Assembly (NCBI GenBank): GCA_033675265.1
Contig: JAUJYZ010001003.1
Span: 1 to 64,000 of the forward strand
DNA from: Actinostola sp. cb2023
Taxonomy: Eukaryota > Cnidaria > Anthozoa > Actiniaria > Actinostolidae
Direction of reading: 5' to 3'
Length of the DNA stretch: 64,000 nt
The notes beneath the pieces were generated by a model. That model had not been told where the DNA came from and ran no database searches. It was given only the letters and a program-made list of their open reading frames with translations. Both the position numbers and the translations under genes were made by a program. Below, in pieces: positions 45,335-55,745 of this stretch. Every line of letters begins with the position of its first letter. Within the stretch, counting starts at the first letter, position 1.

Positions 45335-45797
45335 GTAGAATCCCGGTTATAAGCCCTGGGCTTATATAACTTCATAAAGGTTTTGTGGCGGGCTTATAAC
45401 CGGGGGCCTTATAACCGGAGGGGCTTATAAACGGGAGGAAAAAAACGTCTGAAATCCGTTGGCTATTAAAAAAACACAATGTTTAATCTTGACCACTATA
45501 GTTAAATTCAACAATAACAGTAAAAGATTTGAAACGTGAATGTGCACACTATACTTGACCTGGGCGTATTGCGAATGTGCTACTGTCATCACTGGACTCA
45601 GCCTCGTCTGCTACTACACCTTCTAATCTATTGCCTAATTATTGTTTCCTGTCTATGGTGCCCTGTATGGGGAGAAGTAAAATGGGGAGGGGGGGGGGGG
45701 CTTATAACCGGGGGGTCTTATAATTGGGAGGATATTTCTGTTAGCAGACAGGTGGGCTTATAATCAGGGGGCTTATAACTGGTATTCTACGGTATGT
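45335..45797. mobile_element. CGGTTATAAGCC-family element, second copy
   Basis: The left end GTAGAATCCCGGTTATAAGC pairs with the right end CTTATAACTGGTATTCTACG. Its interior resembles that of 39647-40785 in inverse orientation. A third partial copy starts at 45808 and runs to about 46035. Confidence 0.65.
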
Positions 45798-46262
45798 GTG
45801 CATGTATAATACCATAGAATCCCGGTTATAAGCCCCCCCCTCCCCCCGGTCTGCCAACAGAAATATCCTCCCGGTTATAAGACCCCCGGTTATAAGCCCC
45901 ACTCATTTACTCCTCCCCATACAGGGTACCGTATACAGGTAACAATATTTAGACAATACATTAGGTGTACGTAGCAGACGAGACTGATGGAGTCCAGTAG
46001 CATCTGCTCAGATTATAGTTTTTCTGAGCACATTTGCATTTCATAGCTTTTAATGTTATTACAAATGTACGTTATATTATTTACATCTTAATGAAACAAA
46101 TTATTATAATAATGTGAGTTTATATAGCGCCACCTACATGTACATGGGTTACATATTTTAATAATTGGGGTTAATTACCACCATATGTACATGTATGTAT
46201 ATCACTGACTGTACATGTAAACATGCATTTTTGCTCTGTTGGAAATATTGTTTTATTATTAT

Positions 46263-47172
46263 TAGTCGGGCTTCCTGTGTGGAAGCCCCGACTCTAAAAA
46301 TGAGAAGCGTTCTTTGTCGTCGTCTTCGTCGTCGACCCCAAAAAGCACGCATGCGCCCTGTCGGCCGCTAAGATAATCACCGACCAACAACATGATCTTA
46401 TATATCAACACGAGACATCGCACATCGTCCTCTTTCTTCAGAAACCTTGTCGAAGGAAGGTTAATATGTCGTCTTGTTTAAGCTTATATTTGTATTTGGT
46501 ATGGATATATTTATGGCACCAAATAAACTATTGTCATTTCTATGATTCGCTGAGTTTGTGAAATCGATTTTACAAAGAAAGCAGTTCTACCGAGTCATGC
46601 ATAATCACCCAAGGCTCTAACAACATGGTTTCTTCACAAACCTTGTCAGTTGGAGGAAGGTTACTAGTATGTCGTCTTGTTTTTTATTATTTTTCTCCGT
46701 ACGCGTCAACGTCGAGCTAAAGCCGAAGGAGACATAAAGTCTGGCCAAGAAAGATTAGAAAGCACAAACCAATCAGGGAAAGCACCAGAGGTCAAGGGGC
46801 CAAAATATAAGTGTTTATTCGTCTAAATCTAAATTTAGATTGAAACAGGACGCTCTAGTAACATGAAGTATATACTGTAAAGTTCGCAGTAGAGTGCAAA
46901 CCATATGTCCGTGAAACAGTACTAACTAATTAGTACTAAATAGCACTGATGAAACAATAGAAAACAATGGAGATAACACTATTTAGTACTATTTAGCAAT
47001 AGTACTATTTCACGGACATATGGTTTGCACTCTACTGAAATTGCAAGGAAATATTAAAGCATGTTCAGTATCGAGCTCGAGTCACGCAACGACGAGCAAC
47101 CAAAAACTGTTTCAATCGCACTATATAAGATATCTATATTTAGCTCAAATAGGTTACATTTCATTTAGAAGC
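46263..47172. repeat. GAAGCCCGACT-bounded repeat
   Basis: The left end AGTCGGGCTTCCTGTGTGGA forms a hairpin and the right end reads GAAGCCCGACTTC. The interior has a (GTC)n-like stretch and a nested MITE at 46887-47037. No coding region is recognised. Confidence 0.4.
46887..47037. mobile_element. Hairpin MITE
   Basis: Termini CAGTAGAGTGCAAACCATAT extended by GTCCGTGAAA are perfect inverted repeats of about 30 bp. Related sub-motifs (AGTACTAATTAGTACT type) lie within. No target duplication is clear. Confidence 0.75.
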
Positions 47173-47297
47173 CCGACTTCACGCTAGAAGAGCGTCTAGT
47201 TAAATATTATTACATGTTCAGGGTGCATAATTCAATAAGGTCAGTTATATTAGTAAAGTAATGTTTTGTATTTGTCCATTTCTGGAGAATCTTGCAG

Positions 47298-47910
47298 GAC
47301 TAGAGTATCTAAACACTTGAGGGAAACTTTTCCAACATTGTCTGATGCTGAAGATTTTTATACAGTTGATTATTTTGCCGAGGACCCATTGCTAAATATG
47401 CCCTTGTCTGGGAATGGTGATGGTGCAAATGTGAGCACACCAAAACAAAAGTCTATGACAAAAACAGCTGATACACATGCTTGCCCACTATCTCCACTAT
47501 TCTTTAACTCTCCTTCACGTTTCAATCTCTCTCAAAGCAAGGATGAATTACCTGTAACCATTGGCGAATCTGTAAAGGAACTATGCTCTGTATTCTACAA
47601 AATGTCAAATGTCCTGAAAAGGCAGCTTGTTTCTTATTTATATAAGCAGTTGCTGACTAGTGAAGAGAGTAATTTGAACTTTAATACATTTGTTGGGGGA
47701 GATTTTTTACAACTTTCAATGGATGCTATGAAGCAGCTCTTTCATGCTGGGAAAAGTAACCTGATTTATCGTTTATCCAAATGCTTTCAACCATCTGACC
47801 AAGACAGTGATGAAACTACACAATGTAATAACAGAACCAGACTCCCAATGGACAGGATGCCATTTGGCCTTTTACGCAGTAGTAGAAAATGGTGGAGGAG
47901 GGTCGAATAA
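47298..47910 (+). CDS. Myb/SANT-like gene, downstream exon
   Basis: An acceptor TCTTGCAG|G at 47297 would join in phase to the 38288-38540 exon (two bases plus one), continuing SANT-like sequence with TRVSKHLRETFPTLSDAEDF. An earlier acceptor near 47287 would add SCR. The frame then gives a Ser/Thr-rich linker and a helical region (VKELCSVFYKMSNVLKRQLV) and RLPMDRMPFGLL before becoming Arg/Trp-rich and stopping at 47910. The last residues after GLL look unlike the rest, so the true exon may end or be broken near 47870. Composition is typical of real coding sequence. The linkage across 8.8 kb of repeats is inference. Confidence 0.55.
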
Positions 47911-48734
47911 CTTTTGAGTCCCTGAAAAGGGATAGCCTGATTTTCAAAATCAGGCTAGAAAAGGGAGGGTCATGAAAAAATAGGCAGTGAAATAGGGAAT
48001 GTTTTGGTATTTTAGGCCAAGCACAAGGGGAGGCTCAGGAAATTTAATTCCCATCGCTAGGAGGGAGTGTCACAACATTTCCAACGCGTAATTTAAAATC
48101 TCCACCCCCCTCGCTCCCTCCCCTGACTTCATATTTACTCGAAAGAAAACCTAATTAATAATAATAATAAACTTTATTAAAGTCTCAAGTCTTCTAGCTT
48201 GGCACAGGTGCTTTGCTAATCGGGGAGACTAACACTGAATTGACACTGAACAACTGGAAAGAAAGGCTATATTTAAAACACACATCATTATGTACACATA
48301 ATGATATGCATGAACCAGTTATATGTCTGCAGCCCCTCATCAGATTATGTCCTCCCAATACTTTTCTCCTTGCTACGAGCCTGCTATATGGTATGTATCA
48401 GTTGATTGTCTGAATGAATTTAAATCCTTTTCAAGTAAGCCGGGAAGCCCTTACATTAGTTCGTGAGGGGTTTTAGGGGGCTTAAAATATAATAGGTACA
48501 TTATATCATACCTATGGACACCCGCCCCCCAAAGTTTTGGACCTCGATACGCCACTGTGAATAAATAATACCTACAATCCATAGGGTGATAATGTTTTTT
48601 TTATTGGATTGTTTCTCTGGCGTTTTTCTTTCTTTTCAATTTTCACTTTTTTTTCTTTTCACTGACTTTTTTTCACAAGCTACGTTTTTTATTATATCAT
48701 GTTCGAGTGACGCACTAAGCCCTTGATTTCAAAC
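47911..48734. other. No gene seen; LINE/SINE tail on the minus strand
   Basis: At 48158-48185 TAATAATAATAATAAACTTT followed by ATTAAAG looks like the 3' tail of a retroelement on the minus strand. I searched this interval for the next exon of the exonuclease-1-like gene and did not see it. Confidence 0.45.
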
Positions 48735-48858
48735 CTTAATTAGTCCGCATATATCATTGAAAAAAATCCGTGTTGCTTGGGCCCTCATCTTCCTAGCCTC
48801 AAGTGTCTTCCCATTCTTTTCAAGTTCATCAGCTTTCTGAAGACGCTCTTCTCTCACC
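48735..48858 (-). CDS. EXO1-like: Exonuclease 1-like gene, exon 3
   Basis: The acceptor TTTTATTTCTAG opens the exon, which continues the split codon of exon 2 and encodes REERLQKADELEKNGKTLEA and a tail ending GLIK. This corresponds to the helical segment after the first conserved block in EXO1-family XPG_N domains (a basic turn, then GK..L..GK..EAR). It ends at AAG|GTTTGA, a weak donor. The nuclease active-site region (XPG_I) should follow but is not visible downstream, so the gene is either split by a large intron or truncated. Confidence 0.7.
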
Positions 48859-48925
48859 CTAGAAATAAAATGAAGTGTATAGAATTGCTGCATTGAAGAA
48901 CAAAAGCACAATTATCATTCATTAA

Positions 48926-49345
48926 AGTGAAAAATTGATTGTACATGAACTGAATAGTTCGGCATGTTTAAATATTTTTTTATTTGAGCTTTGCATTTAT
49001 AACAATATAGTTATTTGCAATCTCGATATTTTAATCAGATGACGTCACCCCAGGCTTTTGCCCTAACTTATTTCATTGTTTTCAGTATATCCCTTCTCCG
49101 AAATGGGGAATTTCTTTTATATCAACTCATTTAAGTCTTAGTAATATAGTCTATAAAAATATTTTACAAGTTCAAAATTTGCTAAAAATGAAGCCTTTGG
49201 GTGACATCATCTGATTTGCATATCCAGATTTCAAACCTCCATAACTCATAAATACAAGACTCAAACAAACAAAAAACTTAACCATTAGCTGATTAGTTCG
49301 TGTACATTCAATTTTAATACAATTGTAAAGGAGGTTAGGAGAACT
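48926..49345. mobile_element. TTAA-type MITE, diverged relative of 37561-38007
   Basis: Inverted arms share the organisation of the 37561 element (a TGACGTCACCC-type core, and CATAACTC.AAAT segments) and TTAA flanks both ends (48922-48925 and 49346-49349). It lies in intron 2 of the exonuclease-1-like gene. Confidence 0.65.
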
Positions 49346-49397
49346 TTAAAGTTTAACGCTATTTGTATGACTATGAGCTGTCTGACGATTCTCTCAC

Positions 49398-49517
49398 CGT
49401 TTCCGCTTCTCGTTCTCTTCAAGTTTTGCTGGCAATGGACGACCATCAAACACCAACACTGCAGTTACCCCACATTCATCAAGCAAGTCAAGATACTTGG
49501 CACATATTTCGAGAAAC
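49398..49517 (-). CDS. EXO1-like: Exonuclease 1-like gene, exon 2
   Basis: Flanked by a CACAAAAG acceptor and a CG|GTGAGA donor, it encodes FLEICAKYLDLLDECGVTAV followed by LVFDGRPLPAKLEENEKRKR. The VFDG..LP.K motif is diagnostic of the XPG/FEN1/EXO1 N-terminal nuclease domain (an active-site Asp and the adjacent basic region). Splice phases to exons 1 and 3 are consistent (AG|G and CG|G). EXO1 acts as a 5'-3' exonuclease and flap endonuclease in mismatch repair and recombination. Confidence 0.85.
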
Positions 49518-49591
49518 CTTTTGTGATAACCAAATGTAAATATTCATTAGGTTACGATACAAAAGCGTAGTAAATTCATTTGACACGCCAC

Positions 49592-49743
49592 CTGTCACAA
49601 GTCCCATGGCACTGATAACTTATCGTTAGTGACTTGTGAAGCCAGCACGAAGCGTCCACAGCAGCATTTTGACCCGAAAAATCCTTTAAATGAACTCTAG
49701 ATGTACAGTTCTTCAAAAATGGCAGCAAACAAGAAATTCCCAT
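49592..49743 (-). CDS. EXO1-like: Exonuclease 1-like gene, exon 1
   Basis: Starting at the ATG at 49743, it encodes MGISCLLPFLKNCTSRVHLK and then FSGQNAAVDASCWLHK. The MGI..LL.F start and the AVD..CWLHK motif are specific to the EXO1 branch (FEN1 has a different segment here). The first active-site Asp is present. The donor is AG|GTGGCG. The Cys-rich SYQCHGTCDR ending differs from typical EXO1, so a diverged paralogue is possible. A 24-bp motif shared with the SANT-like gene lies about 130 bp upstream. Confidence 0.85.
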
Positions 49744-49872
49744 GCTGATAGGTCGACCAACTAACTACGTATTTATAACTTTTACTGATTACAGAGAATG
49801 AGAGATCCGAACACTTCCAGGGGATGTAGAGAATGAAGTAACCCGGCAAATTTACCCAAAAGTCAGTGCGAT

Positions 49873-49905
49873 CGTAGTGCGCACACCACCTGATCCATAC
49901 CAGTA
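49873..49905 (-). promoter_or_regulatory. Shared upstream motif of the EXO1-like gene
   Basis: The minus strand reads ATCAGGTGGTGTGCGCACTA then CGATCGCA, matching 37250-37275 on +. Each copy lies upstream of a host-like gene in the same relative direction. It contains the palindromes TGCGCA and CGATCG. It may be a promoter element or part of a repeat. Confidence 0.45.
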
Positions 49906-50012
49906 GACAAGTAATAATATCCTATATTTATTGTGAATTGCAAAGAACAAATACCAGGTATGAACTTTTATAATTTAAAATATATATATTTGGAACCTAC
50001 ATGTATACTTAA

Positions 50013-50879
50013 GAGTGAATTTTTCTGCAAACCGGGTGAAATGTGGCACGCATGAGTCAAAAATCAAGGTGTCTGATATTTTGTCCAGGGATACACTATT
50101 ATAAGCCTATTCGCCTGGTATATTTATTTTATTCAAATTACTTTTTAATTTCTTGAAACAAAATTAAAACCGTCACTGCCGATTTTGTCAAAAAATGTTT
50201 GAAATTAGAACGATTTTCAGGTCCAAGAAAACCATAGTTTTCGAATTCTCAACAGGAAACTAGACGCAAATAAGTTCAGATATTGAATTACGAGATACTT
50301 GCGAGTAATTCAAGCCTAAAAATAGCATTATAAATGCAGTATTAAATTTCTGAGGATTAACGAAAGATGGCATATATTTCGGTGTCTGTAAATTTCAATT
50401 TGGAGCACTTTTTCAAGAGCTCAGTTCTATATCCGGTATAACTCAGATTTATACAAAAATAAATTTACAACATTTAGAAGTGATGTTCTTGGCCATAGCA
50501 TAAAAATTAGTTTGGTACTTTTCATTGATCGAAAGAAAGAACGCGACTAATTTTGGGAAAATAGCACTTCCTACTTGTAAACAACCCGCGACAATCAATT
50601 TCCCGCACCTGGAAATAATGGTCCAGACATTGGATTAAAACGTCACATGTTACTTCAAACTGGGCAAAAGACTCAAAAATAGATCTTTTTCACCATACCT
50701 TTCAAATCCAGTGGCTAACGATTGATTTATGGGCTATTTCCAATCAGTTTCCTATCAGAGGTCACGGAGCGATGATGCCTGAACTCGCTACAACTCGCTT
50801 GAATATCACTTCTCTTTGCCATGTTATCGCTCTCTTCAGCATTAATACTGCCCTAAAACAGGACATGTTCCTTTTCCTT
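50013..50879. repeat. Left TIR of element B
   Basis: It is intact and continuous, matching the three parts of the right arm (57511-57806, 59209-59365 and 59599-60017) with few differences. An open frame at 50878-51066 just inside has no known domain. Confidence 0.9.
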
Positions 50880-51549
50880 GCCGTTTCTCGCTGCTTTGAT
50901 TGTCGTTAACTACAATTTCTCAACTTTTGTAGCGGAGTACAACAATTTGTCACGCAATCTGGAAGGCAACGGGCTAATTTATTCATTTATTTATTCATTC
51001 ATTCTTGCTCCATTTCTAGTTTCTATTGCTTTTCTCGGTTCTAATAAAAGTTACAAATTTAAATAATCATTTTAACATAAGTTTTGCATGTACTTTCTTT
51101 TTCCTGTCTTGTATTAGCTATTAGGAAGCTACTGCTTAGACCCCGACCCTAAGCAGCTTGAAAGTCCTAGTCTGAACAGCAATACCTTGAATACTGTTAG
51201 CTGCAAAGAAAGACTTGAAAGCTGACCATATGCATGGAGAGCAAAATCATATCAATGAAAACTGATAACGTTAACTCTCTTCAAGACAACTTGTATATTC
51301 TATCTAACGGACCGAAATTACAGAACACCATACGCTATCCAGCTAGCGGCACTTTCCTGGGGATTTAAGTGATGATTATTATTATCAACATAATAAACGG
51401 ATAATAAATATTTACAAGAGCCTAATGTTTCATAATCATTGAGTTCCTTTATATCAGTTTAGCTGAGACTTTGTTATTTCTGGCAGGTACAGCCGTCGTA
51501 AAGCAACATGATCTTCTGGATGTAAGGCTGTTTACGTCTTATTGTGACG

Positions 51550-52232
51550 TCATTGGTATATATCAAAAGACGTGCAGATGTCCTTTAATAATGGAATGGA
51601 CAGGTTCTTCAGCATAGAGCTCGAGCACATATCACAAAGATGGTAAATATCATACGTGATAGGATGTGCCAGCCCTACTTCACGCGCAGCACTAGCTACG
51701 AGGTGTTCCATGTGAGCTTCATTGGTGGCACTTTGTATGTCATCAAATAGAACTTCATCGTCTCCGCCGAGGTGTTTCTTTGATGCGAGACGAGAGAAAT
51801 AACTTGCACTTGTGTTGGAGTTAGGAAGTCATCCCTTGTAAAGAGGGGATTGCCATCGGCATCTCTAGCTGTCATCATTGCCCGCGCCACAGATGCAGGA
51901 TCAGCTTTCTGGCCTGATTGCTCGCCAAATCTAAATTTGGCGGCAAGATAGCTTATCTGACTTGACGTAAATCTGACTCTTCGAGAGGCTCCAGATTTGA
52001 GAGCCCATCCCATTGACAAGGAGGAATCGCAATATGAGGAGGCTGGCATTGTGGCGTGAGTGTCGAGGTGTGGAACTCCTGAACTCTGTCCCTCGAGAGT
52101 TTCTGCATAGGCGAGAGCAGCCCTGTCTAATAGTGTTTCTCGTTCAAGTGCTCTTTGATGTTTGCCACAATCTAAGTGACGCTGCATTGAAGAGTGCTTA
52201 GGAAGGTTTGAGTGCATCCTTCTTCGGGACAT
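51550..52232 (-). pseudogene. Element B: C2H2 finger, conserved block and SAP-like tail
   Basis: The finger reads ACPEEGCTQTF in one frame and HSSMQRHLDCGKHQ in the next, a C-x4-C...H-x3-C/x2-H arrangement broken by a frameshift near 52215. Then come RVRFTSSQISYLAAKFRFGE and QKADPASVARAMMTARDADG, then LFTRDDFLTPTQVQ, shared with element A. After a frameshift near 51800, DDEVLFDDIQ, HPITYDIYHLCDM and LKNLSIPLLKDICTSFDI resemble the A tail and a SAP motif, which binds DNA in other proteins. Confidence 0.75.
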
Positions 52233-52234
52233 GC

Positions 52235-53409
52235 GAAGATTGCGTCTGCAGCATTTCCACTTATATCAGCAACTTCACTTTCATCCTCGTGTTTTTCTTG
52301 TCCGTCGTTTCCTCGTTGTAAGATGGGCTTTCGTCTTTGTTTGACAGATACAAAACTGTTTGGCTGTGTGGAAGTGCAAATGATGGCTGGCAGCTCTGAT
52401 GGAGATGGGGACTGTAGTTTATTAGTCGGGATCAACTTTCCAGGGCCGATAGCAAATGCCCTCCAGACGCGAATTCCATCGACTTCATACTTGATGTTGT
52501 TTAGGAGACTGACGCCTTCTATCTTTAATGTTGCCATCTTGGATGCGGTCACAGATTCACAGAGGGTGACGTTCACTGCTGGTACTCCACCTGCTGACAT
52601 AATTGCGTCTTTCATTTGGACTTGTGTCTCGATGTCGTTTCCAGAGTTTAAGTGAATTCGCATATGTGATTTGATTGTTGCGGCTTTTCTATCACACGAG
52701 CCTTTTCCGCCTTGTGGATCGGAAAAGTCAAGACGCTTGATTGTGACCTCATCGTGAAGGCCAAGTACTCTGGCACAGGTGATGGTTGCCCCACAGTGAT
52801 AACAGCCTGCATTATCTTGACGGTAAAATACAGATGTCAGGCTAGGCATGGTTATCTTGAGTTGTTTTATAACATCTGCCATCATTGCGATCACAGCGCA
52901 GCTATCTTGGCTGCACGATGGAAATATGTGAACAAAAGTGAGCATCTCATATTCCAAGCCATTCTTCCTGGTAGCTACGGTAACATGCCATGGAATGCCA
53001 CGTTTCCCAAACCAGTCGGTCTGGCTCTATCTGTATTTTCTGGGCAAGTACTTCATTGCCCAGTCTTGTACCAGCAGAACAGATGACGCATCTAAAGACT
53101 CCAATACCTCTACACGAGCAGCATCCTGGTTAACGGAGCGCAGAAGATGTGATTTCCACGCCAAGATCGTGTTTTTTGCTTGTTTCACTCTGTAAGAAAG
53201 TTGTTCCCTCAACACAGACGACATGTTGTCATTTTGTGAAGCCAGCTCAGCCTCGATTTCTTGAATCACTGCACTTAGCATTTCACAGCGGTCACATATG
53301 TCAGTGTGTTCATGATCGCAACTAGACTGAAACGCAGGCTCCTTTGGATCGCTGAGGGCGTAGTCTCTGCAGTGATCTGCTACAGTTGACCTTTTAGACA
53401 CATGTACCT
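52235..53409 (-). pseudogene. Element B: Cys-rich linker and candidate RNase H-like core
   Basis: The exon starts at a TGCCACAG acceptor (53407). It encodes ADHCRDYALSDPKE, CDHEHTDICDRCEM (a Cys/His cluster), and LVQDWAMKYLPRKYR (about 53071-53027). A TAG then replaces an expected codon before SQTDWFGKRGIPWH. Further on are FYRQDNAGCYHCG (52830-52790) and RLDFSDPQGGKGSCDRKAA (52735-52680). Conservation with A points to Asp in QDWAM, Asp in QDNAG, and an Asp/Glu in the GGKGSCDR block as catalytic. Spacing and surrounding hydrophobic strands fit an RNase H fold, but the family is not one I can name. Confidence 0.7.
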
Positions 53410-53712
53410 GTGGCACAAATCAAGAGTACTTATTCAGTATCATTGGATACATTTGTAGCGTCATAGATTCCCCGGCCTTTAGTAATTTTATTTGTTTTGG
53501 AGCGCTGTTTTGAAATACAAATTCCATTATATGACCGATTAATTTAGACCACAAACTAGCTATATCAAGAAAATATTCCTACTCGGCCGTCTTCAAACAC
53601 TATACCACAACATTTCCTAATTAATACCATTGACACTCAGCTCATTTCATTATCGTTGAAGTGATCATGATTGGTGGTGATACAAAGAAAATATTGGTGT
53701 AATAAATCATGC

Positions 53713-54675
53713 CTTATAGTCGCTTTTCAGGTAGCGCTTGCTTTCACGAAGTCGAAGTTGTTGTCTCTTGGCCCATCCCATTCCTTGTCCGATATCTCCA
53801 AGAGTTTCCGTAACTTCTAACAGGTCCTCAAACGCTTCAGTCCCTGAAGAACTTATATAATCAAGTCCTTGTAACGACATCCTTACAGACGCTGCACAAG
53901 TTTTCAGAATGCGCAGCAATGTACTACGCCCTATGGCCGTGAATCCTGACTCTTCACAATAAGATGTATACTGCTTTTATTACTATTCTTCCAGGTAATA
54001 GTGTTCGTATGACGTTAGGCACTTTGATGGTTTCTTTTGTTGACAGAGTGATTGTCCGCTCCCCGAATGGCAGATCTTGTATAACATGAGAGCTTGTAAT
54101 AAACGCGATGAAATGATCGATTTGGGTTGTAGGAACTCTCATTCTAGGAGTGGAAGTTGACTGTATGGGCACTCCCCTGCCATGTATTAGGCAATGGCGT
54201 TTAGCTTCAGTATATCGATGTTTGGTTAAATCTGGGATCCAGCGCTGCAGTCGTTTGAATGATAGTTTGTCGGCCATCACTGAGAGAATTTGCCGTCTTG
54301 TTTCCCAGCAACTGGCAGCATTGTAGCACTCAGCAAGAGCTTCAATTAGTGTTTCATCAAGGGCTGTATCATCGTTAGAATCATCGTCCGTAGATAAAGA
54401 GAAATGGATACTTTTGGAAGAACACATGCCCTGGAAAAGTGGCGCAGAATCGTTTGGTGCGATATCCTGGAGAACAGCTGTCACACCTTGCCCAGCTTTG
54501 CGTATGTAATAACGCCTTGTTCTCTCACTTGCACTTTCCCAGAGAGTGATGAGCTGTGATCGCATAGGAGATAGATCTCGAGAACGTAAATACTTATTTA
54601 GTGCTTCTGCAGGTTCTTGATTTGTGTCGCTGATGTCGTCAAAACTGACTTCACAAGAAGAGTCGTCACTATATA
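53713..54675 (-). pseudogene. Element B: central exon
   Basis: A TTTATATTCCCCCAAG acceptor opens the exon. It encodes an acidic start (YSDDSSCEVSFDDISD), a helical region, TQIDHFIAFITSSHV, LPFGERTITL, KVPNVIRT, then (after one extra A near 53967) SYCEESGFTAIGRSTLLRIL, LQGLDYI and RYLKSDYK. Every one of these aligns with the element A gene. The exon ends at AAG|GCATGA, a GC-type donor, and the intron runs to 53408. Element A has no intron at that position. Confidence 0.75.
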
Positions 54676-54829
54676 CTTGGGGGAATATAAAAACTTCCTT
54701 CTGACGTTATGGGAGTATCTGATGTACAAGCGCTCTGTAAAGTGAAAACAACCCTGTGACTGATAGTCTTCTATATCAAATGTGCAGAGTAATGCATGTG
54801 GGATAGGAGTGCATGGGTACCATTAACTT

Positions 54830-54905
54830 AATGAATACCTCCATTAAACGACCACTATTTAATGTACCAATCATGCCGGTCGATTAATGGAGGTTCGACT
54901 GTATT
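54830..54905. repeat. Transposon end fragment
   Basis: ATTAATGGAGGTTCGACTGT next to A resembles termini of pogo/Tigger-like elements (TACAGTCGAACC in reverse). Only one end is clear. It lies in intron sequence of the element B gene. Confidence 0.35.
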
Positions 54906-55601
54906 TAAAATAAAATTATATTAATATCCTTAAAAAATACTTAATCAGGTAAACGATTTGGCATGTGCGCAGTAGTGGTCATGAAATGACGTTGGATGAA
55001 ATTGGTATCCTTACAAACGGTAAACCATCTACCTACCAAGGAAATATTTTCTATGCCAGTTGTGATATTGTGGATGGGATCTCTGTGGCATTCACTATGA
55101 GGTGTCGTGGTCAGCATTGGTTCAGCACCAATGCTGGATCTGCAACTACAGCATACTCCTGTTGAGAAAGAAAATAATACTCCTAATCTACTTTTGGTAT
55201 ATTTTCAAATCAAGAGTCGGAATAAAAGAAATTGTAATTACAAAACAATCCCAGAGAAAAACAATGATTAAAACAATTGCGCACACACCTTTGTCTAATT
55301 ATTTATAAATATAAATTTGGCCTCAACTGTGTAGGCCTCGTCCACACTAATCCGGATAAATTGGCCACTAAAAATTGGGGCGGATCTCGGATTTTGAGGT
55401 GGGGGGTTCACCCCACAAGGAAACTGGTTGCGCGCGCGGATTTTTTTGTATTAAACATCGTATTATTGAATTGTTCCTAGGCAGCAACAATCCGCCATAG
55501 GAAAACGGTTTTGAAAACGCTAACTGGTTGAAAACGCTCTCTAGAGTGGATAAATTTGAAAACGCCGGCTGGGCGGTTTAGCCGTGGACGATAACGGAAC
55601 T

Positions 55602-55693
55602 GCAGTGGAACCTGGTTAATACGGACACCATCGGTCGGGACGAGACGCAGTGTCTGTATTAACCAGGTGTTCGTAAGGCTGGGGTTCACTGTA
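55602..55693. mobile_element. Small pogo/Tigger-like MITE
   Basis: CAGTGGAACCTGGTTAATAC is inverted against GTATTAACCAGGTG...GGGTTCACTG. TA or a one-base variant flanks each end. About 90 bp, non-coding. Confidence 0.5.
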
Positions 55694-55745
55694 TTTGTTA
55701 ACGCTGGCGTCGCGACGATCATTAGCGGTCTCTTTTGCCGCTTAA

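Noticed and set aside
46280..46345. GTC/TCG-rich segment as coding for an Arg-rich protein
   Set aside because: It is a short trinucleotide-like stretch within a dispersed repeat, with no flanking open exon structure.
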